Assembly: GCA_001915545.1 (NCBI GenBank)
Contig: MNQS01000183.1
Span: 1 to 21,891, forward strand
Source of the DNA: Bacteroides sp. 43_108
GTDB lineage: Bacteria > Bacteroidota > Bacteroidia > Bacteroidales > Bacteroidaceae
Direction: 5' to 3'
Length of the DNA stretch: 21,891 bases
In this document: one piece after another, positions 8,227-16,600 of the stretch
How the letters are laid out: every line of letters starts with the position of its first letter
How positions within the stretch are numbered: position 1 is the first letter of the stretch
Notes under the pieces: model-generated
Database searches by the model: none
What the model was told of the DNA's origin: nothing
What the model saw: the letters and a program-made list of their open reading frames with translations, nothing else
Made by a program: the position numbers and the translations under genes

Positions 8227-10353
8227 TTACTGCTGGGTATAGCGACCGGCTTGCATATCCTCGTAGGTGGGGTTATAACCGCAATTGGTTACAAGCCAGT
8301 CTTCTTTCTTGATTTGCTCTTCTTCTACAAAAGATTTGAAGAACGTATAATCAACAAACCGTGTCAACCGGATAAATCGAACTCCTGAGAGTTTTGTTAA
8401 AGTTGGCATATTGAAAGTCGTAAGCGATGCTGCATTTGCAGCACAAAGTGTTCCATCAATGGCCTGCAATTTGGGGCATGAAATAGTTTTTACGGCACGA
8501 ACAGTCATACCAACACCCCCGACATGTTCCAATGACGGAAATGTAAAATCTTTATTTGATGCCATAAAATCTAAAGAACCATATAAAATATTATTAATCA
8601 CCCCTTCTTTGATATATTGAGGATTGCTTGAACAACCGACTGACTTTAAATTCGTAAAATCATAATCATAGTTAGAAACAGCGTTCAGATTACCGATAAT
8701 ACATAACTGACCTCCGACAATTTCCAATTTCGGGAACGAGATATTGTTTGCCATTGTAGTTTCGATGCTTAAATATCCATCTACACTTACCAAGTTAGGG
8801 GCTGAAACGCCTTTTTTTGAACCTCTTATAATTTCCATATTCCCGTAAACTCGTTCAAATTGGAATACAGGATCTGTTGTCATATTGCTAGAATACTTAA
8901 AATTCTTAATACTCTTAAAATTCAATTCTGGATCTATTCCAACACTTGAACCGGTAATACCGCTCGGAGCTAGAAACATGCTAACTTGCGACATATCCTC
9001 TTTTGTGATAATTTTTGAGAATATAGTCCCGTCTGTAATAGAAATTAAAGGTTCGTTATCCTCAAAAGGTACAAAATTTACTTTGCTCAAATCTAAAATT
9101 CGATCAGAACACTCCAATAAACGCAGCAAGGTCAGTCCTCCGAGTTGTTCTAATTTACTCCAATCCGGTAATTTTTTCAAGACTTGGAATTTAGATATTG
9201 TCAATGTGCCTTTAACAATCGACAAGTTAGACAGTCCATCTATTTCTTGTAATTTATTATTTCCCGTAGATGTAAAAGCATCGGACGCAATATAACTGGA
9301 AACGAGATTAAGGTCGCCGTTTACTACCGATAATTCCGGCAATGAAAGGGTCTCCAACGGAATCGGTATAGAAGCAAAATCCACACTTCCAACTTCTTGT
9401 AATTTCGGAAATTCCAAAGAAATCATTTTGCCTAAATTATTAACCCCTAAGCGACCGTTTACTTTTGTCAATTCAGGAATTCTCAAAGATGTGATTTCTC
9501 CTCCTGGTTCTCCGTCACTTGTCAGACACTGGAGATCAAAATCCTTTACGACAGTGGTTAATTTAGGGAATTCAAAACTTTGTAGAGATGAAGTCCTGAA
9601 TATTATATTTCCATCAATCGTTTCAAGGTTGTCGAATTGCACATATGCTACTTGATTGTTGCAGACAACGATGTCGCCAGTAATATGCTGCAAAGATCTC
9701 ATACTGACCATCTGCAATTTACTGTTGGTCGCAAAGGCAGTTTCAGTTCCTATTTGCAAACCTCCAATTGAAGTGATATTATCAAGTCCCGTAAGATCTT
9801 GTCCAACATAACTTTTCCGAATGATGATGTTTCCTTCGACTTCCTTCAATATTTTTAATGCGGCGATATCCGACAATTCTTCTGCATCCTCAGCATCCGA
9901 CCCGATAATCAAATCACCTTTGATAACCGTTACGTCCGTATCAATGAAAGCCGTAACATCCGCTGTTGTCTTCAATTCCACATCCCCTTCATAGCGAATC
10001 TCGTCTTTAATGACTTTATATGTATAATCATTCGCTTCTCCATTGTAAGAGGTTACACGAAACGTTCGTTCCGTATCCCAGTCAGTAATGCTTGCCGGAT
10101 CGGGAATAATTGTTGCCGAGGATGTGTATTTGAATTCGACTTGAGCATTATTTAACGAAACAGTATATGGAACTGTTATGGTAATTATATTGTCAATTAT
10201 TTCCGCTGTATAGGATTGACTTGCCACAGTCATCACGACTGATGTGATAAAATTGTCATCGGCATCAGCAGGACTTTCTGGAGTCTGATTATCTTCTGAA
10301 CATGATAAAAAAAGAAATGGGGCAATGAATAGTAAAAGCCAAAACTGTCTCAT
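8227..10353 (-). CDS. Surface lipoprotein with receptor-L-domain/LRR-like beta-helix repeats
   Basis: The 708-residue protein has a lipobox FLFLSC (Cys18) followed by EDNQ, so it is probably a surface lipoprotein. Residues ~32-120 form a Bacteroidota lipoprotein domain (ITITVPYTVSLNNAQVEF...DWDTERTFRVTSYNG). The rest is a ladder of about 22-25-residue repeats of the type V-x-G-x-L-x-I ... F-P-x-L-x-x-V, resembling receptor-L-domain or leucine-rich beta-helix proteins. It starts one base after the stop of the preceding gene, so it belongs to the B12 operon. Its codon use is AT-rich compared with btuG and btuB. I infer ligand or protein capture at the surface, perhaps a cobamide-binding accessory or a docking partner for BtuG. 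The exact role is unknown. Confidence 0.75.
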   Translation of the reverse strand: MRQFWLLLFIAPFLFLSCSEDNQTPESPADADDNFITSVVMTVASQSYTAEIIDNIITITVPYTVSLNNAQVEFKYTSSATIIPDPASITDWDTERTFRVTSYNGEANDYTYKVIKDEIRYEGDVELKTTADVTAFIDTDVTVIKGDLIIGSDAEDAEELSDIAALKILKEVEGNIIIRKSYVGQDLTGLDNITSIGGLQIGTETAFATNSKLQMVSMRSLQHITGDIVVCNNQVAYVQFDNLETIDGNIIFRTSSLQSFEFPKLTTVVKDFDLQCLTSDGEPGGEITSLRIPELTKVNGRLGVNNLGKMISLEFPKLQEVGSVDFASIPIPLETLSLPELSVVNGDLNLVSSYIASDAFTSTGNNKLQEIDGLSNLSIVKGTLTISKFQVLKKLPDWSKLEQLGGLTLLRLLECSDRILDLSKVNFVPFEDNEPLISITDGTIFSKIITKEDMSQVSMFLAPSGITGSSVGIDPELNFKSIKNFKYSSNMTTDPVFQFERVYGNMEIIRGSKKGVSAPNLVSVDGYLSIETTMANNISFPKLEIVGGQLCIIGNLNAVSNYDYDFTNLKSVGCSSNPQYIKEGVINNILYGSLDFMASNKDFTFPSLEHVGGVGMTVRAVKTISCPKLQAIDGTLCAANAASLTTFNMPTLTKLSGVRFIRLTRFVDYTFFKSFVEEEQIKKEDWLVTNCGYNPTYEDMQAGRYTQQ

Positions 10354-10354
10354 A

Positions 10355-12163
10355 TTATTGATTATTAGTTATTGATAAGTCTTCAAATGAAAATACTTCT
10401 GTGGATATCTCTCCAAGCCAACCACTTTTCGATAATACTCCACACTGAACTTTGATAAAGTCTATATATTGCAATTTTACTGGAGTCCCGTCATGATATA
10501 TTGCATTGGCTATTTTGAATCCGTTGCGCTGACCGCTACCATCAATGACATTTCCTCCTACCAGATTATCTGAACCCATATTATCCACATACCCCCACTC
10601 ATAAGCGTTATTCGCCCAATATCCTGTAACGGGATCTTGATTGTTGCGAGGAGTCAGACGCGTCCCATATAATGTATAGCTATCTTCTTTAATCCAATTG
10701 GGATAATAATATTCTTGGCCATGGTATGCATTCATATCGACAGAACCTGAATTACCTTCACTATCTACCCACGGAGTATGTGCTCTGGGTGCAGGTCTAT
10801 AGTAAGTTACTTCGTAGTCTTGTATTGTACCATCGATGCCGGTTTCAGATCCTTTTAATTCATACCATTCATCGTCTGGCTGGCCATTGCCATTTATATC
10901 TTGCATTACCCAAACAATGCCCGGCTCATTTGAGCCACCGCTCGAACTGTTAAAAGCATTTCCTTGTATTGCAAAATCGTATTCTCGGCCACTCGGAGCA
11001 ATACTATGGTCAAAACCGATGATGATATAACCACCGAAAGATCCCAGTGAAACATGCGCTTTTTTGTTCAATCGTTTCGTTGCATACTCTATGGCTTGTT
11101 GGGGCGTCGTTTCATTTCCTATAAATCCGGTATTTTGGGATAACTCATTAATAAACTGTCCGGGAGCAGGAATGAATTCATAAACCTTATCCCAAATACC
11201 TGAACTTGTCGCTGTCGCTTGCCGATAGCGTTCTTGTTCCGTTTTTTCTTCACAAATAACCTTAACTGTCGTTGTAATTGAAGTATTACTACGTGTTATG
11301 TTACGTGAAAGTGGCTGTGTGTTGGGCATTTTTTCTGTAACAGTAACAGCAACGAAATATTCTCCAGGAGTCGTCGGCGTGAATTTAAAAACCCTGTCGG
11401 TAGCGGCTTCCATAATTTTTCCATTGACCTGCCATTGATACTGTGGATAATCGAAATATTCCAGCAAAGGCCGCAAATATACAGGACGCCCTGCAAAAGT
11501 ATAACGATCCGTAGAAGTTTGTGTATAGGATGGTGTCGGAAACCGTACGGAATAAGGCATTGTTTCCACAACTTCTACGTCGAAATCACGGATTGTTTCT
11601 CCGTCTATATTGGATGCCCGGATTGTTATCGAATATGTACCGAGTTCTTTTTCGTGAAACGTATATGCTTTTTCTGTTCCGACGATTTCTCCATCGCGTA
11701 CCCATTCAATTCTAAAATTTTCAAGATCGTCATGTTGAATATCTGGAGATAAAATATAATCCGTGTTTTGAGGCACTTTTAATCCTTTAGAGGGGATTAT
11801 GATTGAAATTGTAGGTGGAGTTAACTCCAATACTTCTACTTTTAACTCTTCTTCCGCATAACCCTCTGGTGTATCAACTCGCAATTTGATATATAGATGT
11901 TGTTCCTGATTCCATGTATACTTCAATATTGATTCAGATGAAAGAAGTTTTCCATCTACTGTCCATGCATAAAGTGCATTATTCGCATATTTATATGTCG
12001 GGGCAATTGTCAGTTCACGCCCAACTTTGATAGTGTAAATGCCAGTCTCACTATCGAGTTCAATTATAGGAGCTTGTTTTATTTCTTCAGTAATTACATC
12101 GTTCTTATTACAGCTTGTAATAAAAAACAAAAGTACAAGAATACTAAATATGAAAGCCTTCAT
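10355..12163 (-). CDS. PKD/Ig-repeat surface lipoprotein with C-terminal globular domain, BtuH-like candidate
   Basis: The 602-residue product has a lipobox FFITSC (Cys18). Three PKD/Ig-like domains follow at about 35-110, 115-200 and 208-300 (YAWTVDGKLL, EWVRDGEIVG, QWQVNGKIME mark their cores). The C-terminal part (about 318-600) is a separate globular domain with SFGGYIIIGFDHSI and an EF-hand/dockerin-like acidic loop DINGNGQPDDEW (422-433), which may bind calcium. Ig repeats plus a C-terminal domain within a B12 operon recall BtuH, a B12-binding accessory lipoprotein of Bacteroides, but I cannot confirm homology. It is preceded by a terminator-like hairpin ending four bases before its ATG. 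Confidence 0.75.
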   Translation of the reverse strand: MKAFIFSILVLLFFITSCNKNDVITEEIKQAPIIELDSETGIYTIKVGRELTIAPTYKYANNALYAWTVDGKLLSSESILKYTWNQEQHLYIKLRVDTPEGYAEEELKVEVLELTPPTISIIIPSKGLKVPQNTDYILSPDIQHDDLENFRIEWVRDGEIVGTEKAYTFHEKELGTYSITIRASNIDGETIRDFDVEVVETMPYSVRFPTPSYTQTSTDRYTFAGRPVYLRPLLEYFDYPQYQWQVNGKIMEAATDRVFKFTPTTPGEYFVAVTVTEKMPNTQPLSRNITRSNTSITTTVKVICEEKTEQERYRQATATSSGIWDKVYEFIPAPGQFINELSQNTGFIGNETTPQQAIEYATKRLNKKAHVSLGSFGGYIIIGFDHSIAPSGREYDFAIQGNAFNSSSGGSNEPGIVWVMQDINGNGQPDDEWYELKGSETGIDGTIQDYEVTYYRPAPRAHTPWVDSEGNSGSVDMNAYHGQEYYYPNWIKEDSYTLYGTRLTPRNNQDPVTGYWANNAYEWGYVDNMGSDNLVGGNVIDGSGQRNGFKIANAIYHDGTPVKLQYIDFIKVQCGVLSKSGWLGEISTEVFSFEDLSITNNQ

Positions 12164-12166
12164 AAT

Positions 12167-12200
12167 AAAAAAGGCATAGAACTGAAATCAGTTCTATGCC
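12167..12200 (-). terminator. Intrinsic terminator between first and second genes of the B12 operon
   Basis: GGCATAGAACTGA (12173-12185) is perfectly complementary to TCAGTTCTATGCC (12188-12200). On the - strand the stem is followed at once by six U residues (12172-12167), and the next gene's ATG is at 12163. This is a textbook intrinsic terminator. Because no separate promoter fits between the U-run and the ATG, downstream genes must rely on read-through or an internal promoter. The likely effect is more transcript of the first gene than of the rest. Confidence 0.8.
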
Positions 12201-12216
12201 AAACTATATTAAATTG

Positions 12217-13176
12217 TTATTCTATTGTAACGTCGTCTATACAAAGATACGCCGGAGTATTGAGTCCATATATAGGATCGACATCAGATCCTTCAAAATT
12301 GAATTTTACACTTTGCACATCCGCTACATTAATATCCCAATATGTCCATGTAGTTACGGGGGACACTGTTGGTTTATCATATCGGTAGTCGGCCAACAAT
12401 TTCGATACAGTGGTGATCAAATTTCCATCTACGTCATAACATTCGATGTTGACTTGGAAATATCCTATATTGTTGCCGTCAGAATCTTTCAGATTACTCA
12501 ACGGTGTTGCAACACCCGATGTTCCGAACTGATTACCATTTATAATCACACCATAGGTATATGCTGTGTTACAATACCATAAACCCTTGAATTTGCGAGG
12601 GGAGTCAAAATAGAATTCAGGTTTGGCCATCCACTCCGTATTTCCGAAATCAGAGTAGCCGTATACAACAGCAAAATTGGAACCGCTGTGACCTGCCCCT
12701 GTATTGGCCCCATCTGTGGATGCTGTATTATAGACACTACATTGATTCTCCCAAGTATACCACCAATTAGTTCCAGAAGTCTTGCCGGCAGCAGAATCAG
12801 AACGATAATTGTATTTCGACAACGCAATGGCACCACTGGAAAATTCAGTATACGCTCCATAAGAATTGGTTACAGTATTCATGTCGGAGACAAACACAAA
12901 ATCGGGATCGTATATTTCCCTGATTTGGTTCTCTGCAGTATATCCATAAAGCGTGTAGTAGTTCTCTGCTTTAGGCGAAACCGCCATGAATGTTTCATCG
13001 AAGTCATCGAATGTAATGGTTGTAGTGCCATCATCATTAAAGTTGGCTCGGGTTTCGGGAGTTACTGAATCAGTTTGAGGATTCATCAAAAAGTCATCGT
13101 CTGAATTACAGCCGGTGAACAGGGCGGTTGCCGTCAACAGGAAAGCTCCCGCCAGAAAGCGTAAATTTCTTTTCAT
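12217..13176 (-). CDS. DUF4465-family surface lipoprotein, first gene of the B12 operon
   Basis: The 319-residue product has the lipobox ALFTGC (Cys23) followed by NSDDD, a good match to the Bacteroidota surface-export signal. The body matches my recollection of DUF4465: an opening ITFDDFD, the central GAGHSGSNFAVVYGY, and the ending LNTPAYLCIDDVTIE. To my knowledge genes of this family are often found beside TonB receptors and under cobalamin riboswitches in this phylum, which fits its place directly below the riboswitch. A surface cobamide-binding or scavenging role is inferred. The flanking terminators suggest it is the most strongly expressed gene of the operon. AT-rich composition like the next two genes. 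Confidence 0.78.
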   Translation of the reverse strand: MKRNLRFLAGAFLLTATALFTGCNSDDDFLMNPQTDSVTPETRANFNDDGTTTITFDDFDETFMAVSPKAENYYTLYGYTAENQIREIYDPDFVFVSDMNTVTNSYGAYTEFSSGAIALSKYNYRSDSAAGKTSGTNWWYTWENQCSVYNTASTDGANTGAGHSGSNFAVVYGYSDFGNTEWMAKPEFYFDSPRKFKGLWYCNTAYTYGVIINGNQFGTSGVATPLSNLKDSDGNNIGYFQVNIECYDVDGNLITTVSKLLADYRYDKPTVSPVTTWTYWDINVADVQSVKFNFEGSDVDPIYGLNTPAYLCIDDVTIE

Positions 13177-13217
13177 AGCTTACTTGTTTTTTAATAAAAC
13201 ATATTTTTAACAAACAC

Positions 13218-13255
13218 AAAAAATCCCGTTCGCGCAGGTTTACACGAACGGGATT
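13218..13255 (-). terminator. Intrinsic terminator of the riboswitch expression platform
   Basis: AATCCCGTTCG (13222-13232) is perfectly complementary to CGAACGGGATT (13245-13255), an 11-bp stem with a 12-base loop. On the - strand it runs into a U-tract (A residues 13218-13223 on the + strand). It lies 42 bases before the first operon gene and about 85 bases after the aptamer, the right place for transcriptional attenuation. Its loop/arm segment at 13239-13245 is complementary to 13329-13335 just downstream of the aptamer, a possible antiterminator pairing. Confidence 0.8.
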
Positions 13256-13334
13256 ATGTTTGTCTTCAAATATGAGAATGACTCCTACGGCATTCCGTAT
13301 CTGATCGCAACCCGATTTTCTCCCGCGGGTGTAA

Positions 13335-13505
13335 ATCCTTTTCCGGTCATGGCAGGTCTTCTGACTCGTCCCAGTCGTCGCGCCTTCCCAGCATTACACC
13401 AGTGGCAGGTTGCGGCAACCTTGAGGGGACTTACAGCAGCGGGTACTGTCCCGGATTCTCACCGGATTCCCTTTTCATCCGTGGCGGCGAACCGCCCGGA
13501 ACCAT
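13335..13505 (-). promoter_or_regulatory. Cobalamin (adenosylcobalamin-type) riboswitch aptamer
   Basis: Reading the - strand, the canonical landmarks appear in order: GGGAATCCGGTGAGAATCC, GGGACAGTACCCGCTGCTGTAAG split across the core, GCCACTGG (13399-13406), GGGAAGGCG, and the B12 box GAGTCAGAAGACCTGCC (13367-13351). A closing helix P1 is formed by TTCCGG (13501-13496) with CCGGAA (13346-13341). In this family, cobalamin binding lowers expression of B12 uptake or synthesis genes. It heads the operon of lipoproteins and btuGBFCD, which confirms the substrate of that transport system. Confidence 0.97.
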
Positions 13506-13514
13506 TTCCAATTA

Positions 13515-13560
13515 CAAAAATACAAATATTTTTTATAATAATATCATTTACACGAAAAAA
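13515..13560 (-). promoter_or_regulatory. Candidate Bacteroidota promoter for the B12 operon
   Basis: On the - strand TATTTTTG (13522-13515) matches the Bacteroidota -7 consensus TAnnTTTG and would place transcription start just before the riboswitch P1 helix. The upstream DNA is very AT-rich, as expected, but I see no clear -33 TTTG-type box at 19-21 bases. The call depends on position as much as motif. The 13509-13612 interval is shared with the divergent + strand fibre gene, for which I see no convincing promoter. Confidence 0.4.
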
Positions 13561-13612
13561 AATCCGCAACCTGCCGGAATCATTCCGCACTATACTTTCA
13601 GAAAAAGGTTTC

Positions 13613-16600
13613 ATGGCAAAGATTCTCATCGCCCGGGGACAGGCGACCATCTATGTCCAGAAGGACGGGTATACCATAACCCAGTCTTTGGGTGAATACG
13701 TGTTCCCCGCGGATGACACGGGGAAGATTCTCTCGTCCGTCACTCTCACCTCGACCGTACGGGTGATGTGCGGGGACGAGGAACTCACGGCCTTTACCAT
13801 CGGTGCGGTGGGTAAGCCGGCGGGATTCTCATCCGTTACCGTCAATAACGGCACGAAGACCTTAACCTACGTTATCACCGCCGGTACGACGACCCTCGCC
13901 GACCACGGAACAATAGATATTCCCGTGACAATTTCCGGTATTGTCTATCATCTGTCGTTCGTCTGGTCGAAAGCCAAGGCGGGTATCCCGGGCAAGGACG
14001 GGGTCGATGCCGACATGCTCGACTGGGTCAAGGAGTGGAATACGGGTAAGACGCTCATCAACGGCAACACGGTCATCACCCCCAAACTCTTTGCGGGCAC
14101 GAAAAACAGCGACGGCACCGTCTCCGGGATAGCCATAGGCTCGTTTACACTCAATACGAAGACCTCCTCGGGAACGATCGCCGCAGAGGCGGTAAACGGC
14201 ATCTATGGATTTAGGGATGGCTACAAAACCTTCTATGTAGATAACGGCGGTAACGCCCAGTTGGGTTATGGCGACCAGTATGTCAGGTATAACGCCACGA
14301 CAGGCAAGGTCGAGTTCGGCAGCGGAGTGAGTCTGAACTGGGTCGGTGCGACCTACATCGACAAGGACGGCGTCTTTACCGGAACACTCTCGGCCGATAC
14401 GATTAAGACGATTTCCATCAGTGCTTCCCAGATCACATCGGGGATTATCGCTGCGGCACGCATCGACACGGCGGCGTTGAAAGCCTCCTTGATTACCGCC
14501 GGAAACATCGAAGCTCTGACCTTGAACGTTACAAAAGGGAAAATCGGCGGCTGGACGGTGGATGCCGACTCCCTTTACCGGGGTACGAAGAACAACACTG
14601 TGGGGAGCTGCACCTCTGCCGCAGGTAGCATTACGCTCGGCTCGAACGGTATCCGGGGCTATAAATGGCGGCTGGATGCCTCGGGAGCCGGAGCGGTCGC
14701 GGGCGGCAACATCGCGTGGGACGCTTCGGGCAACGTCACGTTCGCCTCGACGGTCAGTGCCTTGTGGACGGCACCTATCGGCTCCCTCACCACGGCTTTG
14801 GGCGGCAGCGGCTATCCCAAGCTGACGAAGATCACGGCCGACGGAATCTATACCGGCAGTATCACCGCCTCGCAGATTACCGCAGGAACCATCTCCGCCG
14901 ACCGCATAGCGGCAGGCAGTATAGCGGCCTCGAAGCTCGATGCCGCCAGCATCAGGTCCTCCATCATCAACACGGACTATATCAACGGCCTGAGCTGTAC
15001 CTTCACCAAAGGAAAAATCGGCGGCTGGATGATCGGGGCTTCGGCCCTCACTGCCACGCATATCTCGATAGACAGCGGCAACAGACGCATCGCGGTGTAC
15101 GGGGCCAATTCGGGTGTCGCTAGCGGGCAGCGGGTGCAGCTCTACTACAACAGCGACACGGACTTCGGGCTCTATACCACGGACAGTGCAGGGTACTGCG
15201 TGGCACAGCTGGGTTCGAGCAACAGCATAGCCGGCTGGACGATCGACACGACTTCCATTCGCAAGGGCAACGTGTCGCTGGGCAGCGACGGCTCGATCAT
15301 CAACTCCACGAAATGGAAACTGAACAACGACGGTTCGGGGCAGATCGCCTCGGGCAACATTGCATGGGACACTGCCGGGAACGTTACGTTCGGGGCTTCC
15401 GTATCGCTGCAATGGAAGAACGACATCGAAGCGGCCAAGGTTACGAACTTCGGCTATCGATATTACAAGAAACTCATCATCAACGGCGACGAAGCGACCT
15501 ATTATCCAGTCGTTTTCAAAGGTGGCGACCAGAACATCAAACGTACCATTCTCGTCCGTCGGGGATATGCCGAGCAGGCTCCGGTCTCGTGGAACACATC
15601 CACGCACAAAGGAGGTCTGATCGTACTTATCAAAACCAACTTCGGCGGTTGGGGTGGCATTGCCTATTCATGGGATATCTATGACCTTTCCGAGACCTAC
15701 TGCCGGATGTTCGCCGGGGCGCAGCTGTGCGGCAACTACTGCATGTTCGCCGTCTTCCTGCGTGGCGGCGGCGATACGGGTGCCGTGTACCACCTCTACT
15801 CCGACCAGCCGATAGAGAGCAGCAGTTATAGTCCTTCGCCGATTCCGGCAGCTCCGCAAATCGCTTACGGCAACGACCTTATCTTCCAGAGCGGTTCCAC
15901 ACAAGCCTATGCCCCCGCGCCGCGCACCCTCACGGCTGCCGTCGAGGAGGAGATCCGCCGCCATCGGTTCATTGCTCTGGCGCAAAGCACGGACAGCACG
16001 CTTGCGGCGCACCCGCTGACCTATATCGGCTCGACAGGGATTTACACGGGCACCCTTACCGCGGCGCAGGTCAACGCCGTGGCGATCGATGCCGGCAGTA
16101 TCAAGACGGGAACACTTTCGGCAGACCGTATCGCCGCGGGCAGCATCAGCGCCTCGAAACTCGATGCCGTGGGTATCAAGTCGTCCATTATCAATACCGA
16201 TTACATCAACGGTCTCAGCTGCACGTTCACGAAGGGCAAGATCGGCGGTTTCTCCATCGGCAGTGACAACATGACCATAGGGAACGTCGGAGCTGTGGGT
16301 GCCATCCCGTTGCAAATCCGTTCCGCCTCCACGGGCAGCGGTTACTGGTACACGGGAGCCTACAAGCCGCTGGGTATATGCCTTACGTGGTATCAGAGCA
16401 GCAATGCAGGGCATATCGTCCTCGGGCAGGTGGCGGCATCCGGCAACAGTGTCAAGACCGGATTCATAGGTCTTCAGATGATGTCATGGGACAATCTGGA
16501 ATACTTCTGCCTCTCGGTGAACTATACCAAAAGCGGCAGCAAGGAGGTATACAACCGTATCGCGGGGTGGGCCTTCGACCACAACCATATCTGGAAAAAC

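Noticed and set aside
13575..13587. Palindrome CGGAAT-C-ATTCCG before the fibre gene as an operator
   Set aside because: It is short and single-copy, with no adjacent promoter or regulator to support it.
13256..13612. Upstream extension of the tail fibre reading frame
   Set aside because: It runs through the complement of the cobalamin riboswitch and promoter region, reads as low-complexity nonsense, and the natural start MAKILIARGQATI matches the paralogue's N-terminus.
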